Assembly: GCA_031422915.1 (NCBI GenBank)
Contig: JANPEK010000196.1
Coordinates: forward strand, 1-9,038
Reading direction: 5' to 3'
Origin: JANMEX01 sp031422915
GTDB taxonomy: Bacteria > Pseudomonadota > Alphaproteobacteria > Rhizobiales > Rhizobiaceae
Length of the DNA: 9,038 nucleotides
Shown here: in pieces, positions 1 through 6,858 of the stretch
Layout: each line of letters starts with the position of its first letter
How positions within the stretch are numbered: the first letter of the stretch is position 1
Notes under the pieces: model-generated
Database searches by the model: none
What the model was told of the DNA's origin: nothing
Seen by the model: the letters and a program-made list of their open reading frames with translations, nothing else
Made by a program: the position numbers and the translations under genes

Positions 1-3
1 CGT

Positions 4-61
4 GCGGGGTGTGTGGCTTGTCACATACCTTAAATATAAGAGGCAGGACCACACACCCCGC
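4..61. repeat. Perfect 13-bp inverted repeat with 32-nt spacer
   Basis: GCGGGGTGTGTGG at 4-16 is the exact reverse complement of CCACACACCCCGC at 49-61, with 32 nt between them (17-48). The spacer is AT-richer than the arms. Neither strand shows a clear T-run directly after the stem, so it is not a canonical Rho-independent terminator. It could be a transcription-end hairpin for a gene left of the window, an operator-like site, or the end of a small mobile repeat. The sequence shows the symmetry; the function is unknown. Confidence 0.6.
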
Positions 62-258
62 TTCCCGTTCTTTGACAATGCCCGGCTCGCGCGCGGGGAT
101 AATGAATATTGCCAAAAATCGGCGGCGCGACGCGTGCTGGCGTCAGCGGCGTGTTTTGCACGCACAGCAAAGAGCCCCGCAACGAATACCCGCATCTCCA
201 AGAACTGCCGCCGCCAGTGGTTCCATTTGAACGACCGACGCTCTAAAGTCGTACTGCT
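62..258. other. Intergenic region with no supported gene
   Basis: No convincing coding sequence lies here. A plus-strand open frame runs through it into the hydrolase gene, but it is a shadow with no family resemblance and a composition unlike the neighbouring proteins. A TTGACA hexamer (72-77) and a GATAAT hexamer (98-103) are separated by 20 bases, which is too far apart for a normal sigma-70 promoter. A small GCGTG/CACGC stem-loop is present near 150-165. No terminator for the minus-strand hydrolase is obvious. Confidence 0.4.
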
Positions 259-1467
259 CTATGACAGTCCCGCCGCAATTGCGCGGAACATCTCAATCGT
301 CTCTTCCTCGATCAGACTGCCGCCGGTGCCGTCATTGTCAAAATCCCGGTGCGCCGATGTCTTGACAATCACGGTCTTGGCCGGACGGTTGACGTAAATA
401 TACTGCCCGTAAATACCGAGGGCGAAGAACTCACCGTCCGCATTGCCCGGAACCCACCACTGATAGCCGTAGCCCAAGCGGTCCGTTGCCTGCGCCACTT
501 TTGGAGCAGTGTTCTTGGTCGATTCCTGGATCCACTCCGCCGGAATGATCTGCTGTCCATTCAAGCGTCCGCCTTCAAGCATCATCAGCCCGAACCGCGC
601 ATAGTCACGTGTCCGCATATTGAGCCCGCCAAGAGCAAACGCCACGCCGTAGCCATCTGTCACATAATAGGCGTCATCCTCCACGCCAAGCTTCGACCAC
701 AGCGTCTCTTCCATCAACGCAGCCAAATCCTTGCCCGTCACCGCCCGCAGCACCATCGCCAGAATATGTGTGTCGATCGACGTGTACTGTCTCTGCACTC
801 CCTGCTTACGCTCCCTTGCAGCAAGGCTGCGCGCAAAATCGTCCATCGAGCCGCCCAGCCCCAGCACCCGGCCCATCTTGTTGATGTCCGACCCGAACGC
901 CTCATAGTTCTCGTCAAACTTCACACCAGACGCCATGTTGAGCACATTGCGGATGGTTACGCCCTCATAGACCGTGCCCTTCAGGCTCGTCACATAGACG
1001 TCGACTGCATCATCAAGGCTCTTGATCCTGCCGTCTACGACCGCCGTGCCAAACATGGCTGACAAAAATGACTTCGCCATCGACCATGAAATTCGCTTGT
1101 CCTCGGCCCTTGTTCCAAGCCGGTAGTCTTCATAGGCGATCTTTCCATCCTGGATGACCAGCAGAGACGTTGTTTTTGTCTGATCAAGCCAATCTGCCAC
1201 GCGTTTCTGATTGCCGCCGAACTGGTAGGATTGCGCAAGCTCCCGCTTGTTTTCAATCAGAGGAACAGCTTCGCCGGAACGCTTCACCACTACCCATTTG
1301 AACAGATCCTTCATCGACCCGAAATTGGCGACAATTTTGTCTTCATCAAACAGCGTGTTGACGTGATAGAGCCGAACCAGATTTTCGCGATAATAGGCGG
1401 CCGCCACACCTCCCAAAACGACCACCACAAGAACGAGCTTCAGTATCCAGGAAACGATACGCCGCAT
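259..1467 (-). CDS. Membrane-anchored serine hydrolase, beta-lactamase / NylB-like family
   Basis: This 402-residue protein belongs to the serine beta-lactamase-like fold shared by class C beta-lactamases, EstB-type esterases and 6-aminohexanoate-dimer hydrolase (NylB). Visible motifs are the nucleophile motif S129-M-A-K132 (SxxK), the second motif Y228-T-S230 (the YxN/YxS position) and G351-I-Y-G-Q355 in place of the KTG box, as is usual in the NylB-like branch. Residues about 4-26 form a hydrophobic segment after two arginines, so the enzyme is likely an N-terminally anchored periplasmic protein or has an uncleaved signal. The start is preceded by a G-rich stretch (complement of 1473-1478) five bases upstream, an acceptable ribosome binding site. 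The natural substrate is unknown; amide or ester hydrolysis is the safe statement, and true beta-lactam resistance is not indicated. It is divergent from the reductase gene and shares a 115-bp promoter region with it. Confidence 0.88.
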   Translation of the reverse strand: MRRIVSWILKLVLVVVVLGGVAAAYYRENLVRLYHVNTLFDEDKIVANFGSMKDLFKWVVVKRSGEAVPLIENKRELAQSYQFGGNQKRVADWLDQTKTTSLLVIQDGKIAYEDYRLGTRAEDKRISWSMAKSFLSAMFGTAVVDGRIKSLDDAVDVYVTSLKGTVYEGVTIRNVLNMASGVKFDENYEAFGSDINKMGRVLGLGGSMDDFARSLAARERKQGVQRQYTSIDTHILAMVLRAVTGKDLAALMEETLWSKLGVEDDAYYVTDGYGVAFALGGLNMRTRDYARFGLMMLEGGRLNGQQIIPAEWIQESTKNTAPKVAQATDRLGYGYQWWVPGNADGEFFALGIYGQYIYVNRPAKTVIVKTSAHRDFDNDGTGGSLIEEETIEMFRAIAAGLS

Positions 1468-1582
1468 TCAATCCCCCCAAGGATATGTCCCACTCAATGT
1501 TAGCCTGTTGCATTGAAAATACAAACTCGCCAATACAAATCAAACTTGAAACCGACAAACGAGAACGCCAGAGGATAAGTGA
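1468..1582. promoter_or_regulatory. Divergent promoter region with AATACAAA direct repeat
   Basis: This 115-bp AT-rich gap separates the minus-strand hydrolase from the plus-strand reductase and must hold promoters for both. AATACAAA occurs at 1518-1525 and again at 1532-1539, a 14-base period. TTGAAA at 1513-1518 followed by the TACAAA-like element near 1534-1539 is a weak plus-strand promoter candidate (spacer about 15). The direct repeat could be a regulator site, but no family-specific operator is recognised. Confidence 0.3.
1570..1575 (+). promoter_or_regulatory. Ribosome binding site supporting a TTG start
   Basis: AGAGGA lies seven bases before the TTG at 1583. An in-frame TGA at 1580-1582 rules out any longer reading, and the next in-frame ATG is some 50 codons later, inside conserved sequence. 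Together these make TTG the start of the reductase gene. Confidence 0.7.
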
Positions 1583-2524
1583 TTGCGCTTTTTCACACCC
1601 GCCGAAACCGCAGCCGCACTCAATTATCCAGGGCTGATCGGTTCAATTGCCGATGTCTTCGCCTCCGGTGCAACCGCGCCGCAGCGCCATCACCACACAA
1701 TCAAGAAGCCCGGTGAGCCAGATGACGTTCTCCTGCTGATGCCCGCATGGGCGTCCGGCTTCGGCGTTGGCGGGGTCAAGATCGTCAACGTCGTTCCCGG
1801 CAACGCCGCGCGCGGCCTGCCCGCGATCATGGCAAGCTATCTGGTCTTTGACGAATTGACAGGTGCGCACAAGGCAATCCTTGACGGTGCGACCTTGACC
1901 GCCATGCGCACTGCCGCCGTCGCAGCACTTGCTGCTGACAGGCTCGCCCGCAAGGACGCAAGCACCCTGCTCATCGTTGGTTCAGGCCGCGTCGCGGCGG
2001 AGCTGCCGAAGGCGTTCAAAACTGTCCGCCCCATCGATAAAGTGCTGGTATGGAGCAGAACCGAAAATTCGGCGTCAGCTCTTGCGGCCGCACTCAATGC
2101 CGATGGTTTCACCGCTGAAGCAGCCACGGATCTTGAATCTGCCATCCCGCGCGCCGATATCATCTCCTGCGCAACCTTGGCAACAGAGCCAATTATCAAG
2201 GGTGAATGGCTGCAACCCGGCCAGCATCTCGATCTCATTGGTTCCTATGCTCCCCATATGCGCGAAGCAGACGATGAATGCATTCGCCGCGCCAACGTCT
2301 GGATCGATACCGAGGCTGCGCTGCACGAAACCGGCGACCTCATCAAGCCACTCGAAAGCGGTGCCCTGACCAAAGCCGCGATTTGCGGCACGCTGTATGA
2401 TTTGTGCAAACCAAACTTTGCGTTGAAACGCAAGGACACCGACATTACCCTCTTCAAAGGCGTCGGCCATGCGCTTGAGGACCTCGCTGCAGCGAAATTG
2501 GCTTTGTCATCGATCGCCTATTGA
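1583..2524 (+). CDS. Ornithine cyclodeaminase/mu-crystallin family protein, likely delta-1-pyrroline-2-carboxylate reductase
   Basis: The 313-residue protein is full length for the ornithine cyclodeaminase / mu-crystallin family of NAD(P)-binding enzymes. Visible features: the substrate lysine in G-G-V-K66, the carboxylate-binding arginine in M-R109-T-A-A, a Rossmann loop V132-G-S-G-R-V-A, and C-terminal G-V-G-H-A-L-E-D. The stretch L216-D-L-I-G-S-Y-A-P-H-M-R-E resembles the GxxTPxMRE segment of delta-1-pyrroline-2-carboxylate reductases and lacks the aspartate context of true ornithine cyclodeaminase. That favours reduction of cyclic imino acids (proline/hydroxyproline catabolism) over ornithine deamination. 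It is cytosolic, with no membrane segment. Translation starts at TTG behind a good AGAGGA site. The MFS gene follows after a short gap, so a two-gene operon is plausible. Family assignment is firm; exact substrate is inferred. Confidence 0.85.
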   Translation: MRFFTPAETAAALNYPGLIGSIADVFASGATAPQRHHHTIKKPGEPDDVLLLMPAWASGFGVGGVKIVNVVPGNAARGLPAIMASYLVFDELTGAHKAILDGATLTAMRTAAVAALAADRLARKDASTLLIVGSGRVAAELPKAFKTVRPIDKVLVWSRTENSASALAAALNADGFTAEAATDLESAIPRADIISCATLATEPIIKGEWLQPGQHLDLIGSYAPHMREADDECIRRANVWIDTEAALHETGDLIKPLESGALTKAAICGTLYDLCKPNFALKRKDTDITLFKGVGHALEDLAAAKLALSSIAY

Positions 2525-2576
2525 TTTTGTCTCGCATTCCACCGAATAGGGTTCTGAAACGTTACAACGGGTGCAT

Positions 2577-3764
2577 ATGCAATCCCGTCTGTCCTCACCG
2601 GTATTTTTCATGCAATCTCACCTCGGCACTCCCCGCGCGGCGATCATGGCTGTATTCGCCGTGTTCGGTGCCATTTTCGGCACATTCGCCGGCTCGGTGC
2701 CGCAACTAATTGCGCACTACGACCTCAACAGCGCCAGTTATGGCCTCGGTGTCACCGTCATGTCGGCAACAACCGTTGTTGCGATGGGTTTTTCCGGCCG
2801 CATCGCACGTCATGTCTCGCACCGGCACTTGCTGCTTGCGCTGATGCCGGTGATCTGGGTGTTGCTGCTTTTGTTGTTTACTGCGACTTGGCTGCCGCTC
2901 TTTTTCGTCTTTGCAGCACTCCTCGGCGCTTTCTCAGGCATACTCGATGTCATCATGAACGCTGAAGGAGGCGCGATTGAAGTGGACATGAAAAGGCCCG
3001 TCTATACGGCTTTCCACGGCTCTGCATCACTCAGCATCGCTGTATTTGCCATCCTGTCGAGTGTCCTCTCAACAACATATGGAACCTGGGCGTCAGCGCT
3101 CGCCGCATCGTTGGCAGTCGCGGTTGCCATGATGATGGTCTTTGCCAACGTCCCATCCCGCGTTTTGCCTACACAAGCAGACAATATCAAAGCCGCAAAG
3201 CGCGGCCCCGCATTCACCCGCCCGCTCGTTCTGATCGGCGTCGCGGTCGGCCTCGTCTTCGTTGCCGAACTTGCTGCGCTTTTGTGGTCATCAAAACTTT
3301 TGGCTGAAACCGCACCGGATCTCGCCGCGCTTTCAGGTCTTGGCGCAGCCTTCTTTGGCCTGTGCAATGCTGTGGTCCGATTTCCAGGCGACAAACTGCG
3401 CGCCCGCTTCGGCGAGTTTCATATCATGCGCTTCATGCTCTGTGTTGCGATTCTCGGATTTGTCGGACTTGCAGCAACAGAAACCTTCGCCGCCAATGTC
3501 CTCTTCTTCGCCATGACAGGCATGGGTCTTTCCCTCATTGCGCCATGTCTGTTTGCAATGGCTGCACGCGAAACACCCTGGAACCGCGCGGCTGGCATCA
3601 GCGTTGCCATGCTCGTCGCCGGTCTTCCGCGTATGACCTCACCCACCCTGTTTGGAACTATTGCCGAGATTGCCTCCACTCGCTTCGCCTTCGGCATGTG
3701 CGCCATCGTGCTTGTCGGCTCATTCATGGCGGTCCATGCATTGGCCAAAGCCAAACATCAGTGA
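2577..3764 (+). CDS. MFS transporter, YbjJ-like
   Basis: This roughly 395-residue protein has about twelve hydrophobic segments of membrane length, with a basic central loop (around R-V-L-P-T to K-A-A-K-R-G) between two six-helix halves, the layout of a major facilitator superfamily transporter. The segment I-M-N-A-E-G-G-A-I-E-V followed by R-P-V-Y-T-A-F-H-G matches the conserved pattern of the YbjJ branch, whose substrates are poorly defined. The start is uncertain: GTG 2571, ATG 2577 and ATG 2610 are all in frame, none with a strong ribosome binding site; a weak CGGG precedes the first two. The gap of about 50 bp after the reductase gene suggests co-transcription and hence possibly a related amino- or imino-acid-like substrate, but that is inference only. 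Confidence 0.85.
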   Translation: MQSRLSSPVFFMQSHLGTPRAAIMAVFAVFGAIFGTFAGSVPQLIAHYDLNSASYGLGVTVMSATTVVAMGFSGRIARHVSHRHLLLALMPVIWVLLLLLFTATWLPLFFVFAALLGAFSGILDVIMNAEGGAIEVDMKRPVYTAFHGSASLSIAVFAILSSVLSTTYGTWASALAASLAVAVAMMMVFANVPSRVLPTQADNIKAAKRGPAFTRPLVLIGVAVGLVFVAELAALLWSSKLLAETAPDLAALSGLGAAFFGLCNAVVRFPGDKLRARFGEFHIMRFMLCVAILGFVGLAATETFAANVLFFAMTGMGLSLIAPCLFAMAARETPWNRAAGISVAMLVAGLPRMTSPTLFGTIAEIASTRFAFGMCAIVLVGSFMAVHALAKAKHQ

Positions 3765-3908
3765 ATTTGCCAACATCAAACGCGCGTCATCCGGACTGAT
3801 CAGCGCCCTCGCCTCTGCTGAGTTGGCGTGCTAGACTGCGTAATCCCTGAAGGCTTGGCAACAATTGCCCGCGCTTTTTCAGGCAGGCATGTAGCCGGAG
3901 AAAAGACC

Positions 3909-4043
3909 ATGGCAAAAGGCCAGATGCGCAGCAACAAGGAAACCCGTAAACCGAAGACCGACAAGGTCAAGACCGCCTCCGGGTCAGGCTCCGATCCGGT
4001 CAAGGGTCTGTCCAGCCCGCTCAAGCTGCCGACCAAAAAGTAG
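3909..4043 (+). CDS. Small basic conserved protein (44 residues)
   Basis: The protein begins M-A-K-G-Q-M-R-S-N-K-E and is rich in lysine and arginine, with a Ser/Gly linker in the middle and an L-P-T-K-K end. From memory, short proteins opening with M-A-K-G-Q-x-R-S-N-K/R-E are widespread in proteobacteria as uncharacterised small proteins; no function is established to my knowledge. The start ATG is chosen because GGAG at 3897-3900 lies eight bases upstream and the conserved N-terminus begins there; an open frame reaching back to 3828 has no such support. No hydrophobic segment or signal is present, and the protein is probably disordered. It sits alone, converging on the minus-strand HExxH gene, with only 39 bp between their stop codons and no clear terminator. 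Confidence 0.75.
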   Translation: MAKGQMRSNKETRKPKTDKVKTASGSGSDPVKGLSSPLKLPTKK

Positions 4044-4082
4044 ATCTTTTCAGGGTTCTTGCGGCAAGCAATATTCAGCAGT

Positions 4083-5096
4083 CTAGCCGACCGCTGAAGC
4101 AGCGTTTGCGCGCGGATAGCCTGCAACCAGCGCAATAGCGTCATCAAGTATCGCCTGCCCGGTCGCGGACAGGCGACCTTTTTCGGTGAGCACTGCAACA
4201 CCACTGTCAAATGCGTGCAACGCTGAAAAAAGCCGGCTGGGGGCAACGCGTGCAAGTTCAGCAGCCAACATCCCGGAATTCATCTGCTGCATAAACGCGT
4301 GTGCCATCCGCGCCGATACAATTGTTGCATGATAGATGCCATCAACACTGCGCATCTCTTTGCGCAGCGGCGAATAGTGCCGCTCGTCCGGCGGATTGAG
4401 CACCAATGGCTCGTCCATCGCCATCGCAAAAAGCAGAAGATGGGTGCACTCGTGCGCAATGGTGGCAACCAGATTGAGCGCGTCCTGCTGCAATGCCGGA
4501 TTGATGATCAATGCACCCCAAAGCTGGAAACATGAAACCGCACCAAGCGTGAACATCCGGTCCTCAGATTGCTCCACCGCCAGCGTCACGCTGATCAGCG
4601 CATGAAACTCACCATGAAGCTCAGGATGATACTTCGCCATCATATCGTCAGCGTCGACCATCAACATGCGGAACGTGTCGATGTCTTCGCTCGGGGCGGG
4701 AATGAGATCGAGCCGGTTGGCCTCTTCAATGTCAGCGAACCGGCAGATCAAAGCCGTTGCGCCCTCACCAAGCGCCGGGTCGTCGAGGTTGACGATTTCA
4801 AGTGCCGCCGGGGCAACAGGCTGGATTGCCAACAGGCTGTCAGCCTCTCGCCGCGCCACATCAAGCTCATTGGATTGAATTGCGGCAACCATCGCGTGGT
4901 AGCGGGCATGCACAATAGGCGACACTCCGTGCGCTGCTGCGAACTGCGTCATCCATGCCTTTACTTGTAGGGCATCAAGTCCAAGTGCCGGACCGGCAGC
5001 CTCGAAAACATAATCAAGGCTCGCGCACATCCGGCGATGGACCTCAGCACTCAGCCCGCGCGTCCGCGCCGCATTTGGCATCGCTCTATTGGCCAT
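4083..5096 (-). CDS. HEXXH-motif putative peptide-modification enzyme (2-oxoglutarate-dependent peptide beta-hydroxylase type)
   Basis: In this 337-residue protein the metal motif is A214-H215-E216-C217-T218-H219 inside a hydrophobic helix. About 20 residues later come N-P-P-D-E-R, then S242-P-L-R245, then D252-G-I-Y-H256-A. This spacing matches the HEXXH motif domain family found next to peptide-modification genes (the TIGR04267-type family), later annotated as 2-oxoglutarate/iron-dependent peptide beta-hydroxylases; H256 is the likely third metal ligand. No signal peptide or membrane segment is visible, so it should be cytosolic, unlike secreted zinc proteases. The N-terminal 200 residues are helical-looking, with an E-D-I-D / M-M-A-K-Y-H stretch I cannot assign. 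It lies 115 bp downstream of the six-repeat protein on the same strand, its probable substrate gene. The start ATG has a weak upstream site; ATG at 5078 is an alternative. A plain metalloprotease remains possible. Confidence 0.72.
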   Translation of the reverse strand: MANRAMPNAARTRGLSAEVHRRMCASLDYVFEAAGPALGLDALQVKAWMTQFAAAHGVSPIVHARYHAMVAAIQSNELDVARREADSLLAIQPVAPAALEIVNLDDPALGEGATALICRFADIEEANRLDLIPAPSEDIDTFRMLMVDADDMMAKYHPELHGEFHALISVTLAVEQSEDRMFTLGAVSCFQLWGALIINPALQQDALNLVATIAHECTHLLLFAMAMDEPLVLNPPDERHYSPLRKEMRSVDGIYHATIVSARMAHAFMQQMNSGMLAAELARVAPSRLFSALHAFDSGVAVLTEKGRLSATGQAILDDAIALVAGYPRANAASAVG

Positions 5097-5211
5097 GATA
5101 GCCCGCTTGGCATGAAACGATCTTTGGGAATGCGCATGTAACGCCGCAACTCGCAGCGGACATCATATCCCACCAACACGACATGAACTTTTGTTCCGGG
5201 TAAACAGTCTG

Positions 5212-5763
5212 TCAGGCCACTCCGCCGGGCTTGCCTACAGCTGCGGCAAGACCTTTCGTCGACAAAAGCCTTGCAACGTCCAATTGAACAGTTGCCGCAG
5301 AATTGTCAGGCTTGCCGGCAGCCGCAGCTAAACCGCGCGTGGCAACAAGCTTGGAGGAATCAAGTTGAACTACAAAATGTTCTCCGCCGACAATTTCGGG
5401 CTTTATGCCGACCGCCGTCGCGAGGCCGCGCGTCGTCAAGAGCTTCGATCCATCCAATTCAATTGCCAAGCAGTCGCTTTCATCAATGGCCGGCTTGTTT
5501 CCGACCGCTGTGGCGAGACCCAGAGTCGTTACAAGCTTCGACGCATCCAATGCAATCGGACTGCGCTCGACTTCATCAATGGTCGGCTTTCCGCCGACAG
5601 CCGTACCGAGACCCCGCGTCGACATGAGCCGCGAGGCATCCAAATGAACTGCGGACAGCCCCATCGTCGGCTTCAGAGCAGCGACCGAAAGGTCGTGCGT
5701 CTTCAAAAGATATACTGGATCAAGAGAAACGGTAACAGCCGTAATGGCTTGGACTGAAGACAT
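5212..5763 (-). CDS. Six-repeat protein, candidate multi-core RiPP precursor
   Basis: The protein is 183 residues from the ATG at 5763 and consists of a leader of about 11 residues followed by six tandem repeats that fill the rest. The repeat consensus is [VI]-x-L-D-x-S-[KR]-L-x-[TS]-T-R-G-L-A-T-A-V-G-x-K-P, often followed by x-I-D-E and a variable spacer. L3, D4, L8, T11, L14, A17 and the K-P are kept in all six; the first unit is the most degenerate. No family is recognised, and no signal peptide or transmembrane helix is seen. The only cysteine lies in the third unit. An in-frame ATG at 5820 would add 19 residues, but it has no ribosome binding site and would leave only 54 bp to the divergent gene; the 5763 start has GAAGAG upstream. 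Neighbouring modification-type genes suggest a peptide substrate that is modified at each repeat. A beta-solenoid structural protein is the main alternative. Confidence 0.7.
   Translation of the reverse strand: MSSVQAITAVTVSLDPVYLLKTHDLSVAALKPTMGLSAVHLDASRLMSTRGLGTAVGGKPTIDEVERSPIALDASKLVTTLGLATAVGNKPAIDESDCLAIELDGSKLLTTRGLATAVGIKPEIVGGEHFVVQLDSSKLVATRGLAAAAGKPDNSAATVQLDVARLLSTKGLAAAVGKPGGVA
5215..5730 (-). repeat. Six in-frame coding repeats (81/93/93/93/81-nt period)
   Basis: In translation order the units lie at 5650-5730, 5557-5649, 5464-5556, 5371-5463, 5290-5370 and 5215-5289. The distance between conserved LD positions is 27, 31, 31, 31 and 27 residues, so the two outer spacings are both four residues shorter. 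The DNA of the units has diverged more than the protein (for example, different codons for the shared A-V-G and L-D positions), which suggests selection on the encoded peptide rather than recent duplication. Confidence 0.85.
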
Positions 5764-5874
5764 CACACACCCACTCTTCAAAACAAGGACTCGATCACGT
5801 GAAGTTACAGACACTTGCATTGCTTGTCGAGTCTGTGCTTGCTAGCGGCAATTGTCGAAAACGGAATAAATTGC
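5764..5874. promoter_or_regulatory. Divergent promoter region of the repeat protein and the ATP-grasp gene
   Basis: The 111-bp gap must drive both the minus-strand repeat gene and the plus-strand ATP-grasp gene. It contains the palindrome TCACGTGA at 5795-5802 and an inverted repeat ACAGAC (5807-5812) / GTCTGT (5831-5836) with an 18-base spacer, either of which could be a shared operator. GGAA at 5863-5866 is the ribosome binding site for the ATP-grasp ATG. No confident -35/-10 pair is assigned. Confidence 0.4.
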
Positions 5875-6858
5875 ATGCTGCGATTTGTCGTGACTCCCGG
5901 CCACGGCTACACCTACCGCCCCTTGTGCGCCGGTTTTCTCAAGGGTCAGCCAGTCAGAAACGAAATCTGGACCTACCCTCAGCTGTTTCAAGCACGAAGA
6001 TTGCCGCCTGGCGCATGGGTATTCAGCGATCTAGAAAGACTGGCAAACTGGGAACTGGCGCTTGCGGGCGAAATCGCCGTAGCCCTGCGCACCGCCGGTC
6101 CACGCTTCCGTGTCTACAATGACCCGGCAGTTGCCGCATGCCGCTACGAATTGCTGCTGCGGTTGCATAGAGCAGGCATAAACCGTTTCCGCGCATGGCG
6201 CGCCGAAGACGGCATCCCCGAAGCGCGTTATCCTGTCTTTGTCCGGCAGGAATCCTCGCACCAGTTTCCGCTCACCAGATTGCTTGATGGCCCTGACCCG
6301 TTGCAAGCCGAAATTGACCGGCTTGCGCGCGAAGGAATTGCAAGGCGCGGCCTGTTGATCATTGAGTATGAAGCCGAAGAGCTGAAGTCCGGCATATTCC
6401 GCAAATACGCGGCCTACCGCTTCGGCGATCGCATCGTCGCCGACCACATGGTCCATGACATCGGCTGGGTAGCAAAACTTGGCCACAAGGACGCATGGTC
6501 CGATCAGAACCACCTTGACGAAGCTGAATATGTGCGCACAAACCCGCACGCCGAAATCCTGATGCGCGCTTTCGATCTCGCCAATATCGACTACGGCCGC
6601 GCCGATTACGGCGTCATCGGCGGCAAGGTCCAGATCTGGGAAATCAACACCAATCCAACCCTCCCCAGCGGCAATCTCAAAAAGTTGAACTCACCGCTAA
6701 GGATCGAGGCAACGCTGCTGAGCCTCAGGAACCGGACTGAAGCGCTGCGAGCGATGGCTCTGGAACCGCAAGGACGGTCAATGAAGCTGAGAACACCGGG
6801 GATTGCGAATTTCATGGGGCGGCAGAGTTGGCTTGGGCGGCATTTGATCAGGGAGTGA
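5875..6858 (+). CDS. ATP-grasp family ligase-like protein
   Basis: The 327-residue protein has the order of an ATP-grasp fold: an N-terminal domain beginning M-L-R-F-V-V-T-P-G-H-G-Y, a central ATP-binding part with Y119-P-V-F-V-R and the hinge-like I162-I-E-Y-E-A, then F175-R-K, V188-A-D-H, and the metal-binding end R242-A-D-Y-G-V-I-G-G-K followed by W255-E-I-N-T-N-P. The E256 and N258 pair is the typical Mg-ATP ligand set, so the enzyme should be active, joining a carboxylate (via acyl phosphate) to an amine, hydroxyl or thiol. The start at 5875 has GGAA eight bases upstream; an in-frame ATG at 5815 would overlap the divergent gene's control region and lacks a site. The protein is cytosolic. 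Similar proteins seem common in alphaproteobacteria without known function, so a link to the adjacent repeat peptide (graspetide-like cross-linking) is inferred from position only. Confidence 0.78.
   Translation: MLRFVVTPGHGYTYRPLCAGFLKGQPVRNEIWTYPQLFQARRLPPGAWVFSDLERLANWELALAGEIAVALRTAGPRFRVYNDPAVAACRYELLLRLHRAGINRFRAWRAEDGIPEARYPVFVRQESSHQFPLTRLLDGPDPLQAEIDRLAREGIARRGLLIIEYEAEELKSGIFRKYAAYRFGDRIVADHMVHDIGWVAKLGHKDAWSDQNHLDEAEYVRTNPHAEILMRAFDLANIDYGRADYGVIGGKVQIWEINTNPTLPSGNLKKLNSPLRIEATLLSLRNRTEALRAMALEPQGRSMKLRTPGIANFMGRQSWLGRHLIRE

Noticed and set aside
72..103. TTGACA and GATAAT as a promoter
   Set aside because: The 20-base spacing is too long for a standard sigma-70 promoter and no supported plus-strand gene follows.
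2..397. Plus-strand open frame of 131 codons at the left edge
   Set aside because: It runs through the inverted repeat and the end of the serine hydrolase on the other strand, has no ribosome binding site and no recognisable protein pattern; the hydrolase reading is clearly the real one.
259..1467. Serine hydrolase as an antibiotic-resistance beta-lactamase
   Set aside because: The third motif is GIYGQ rather than KTG and the overall pattern is NylB/EstB-like, so an amidase or esterase role is more likely than beta-lactam hydrolysis.
5215..5730. Repeats as a CRISPR-like array
   Set aside because: The units are contiguous, in-frame coding repeats that diverge in DNA but keep protein sequence; there are no identical short repeats with unique spacers and no cas genes.
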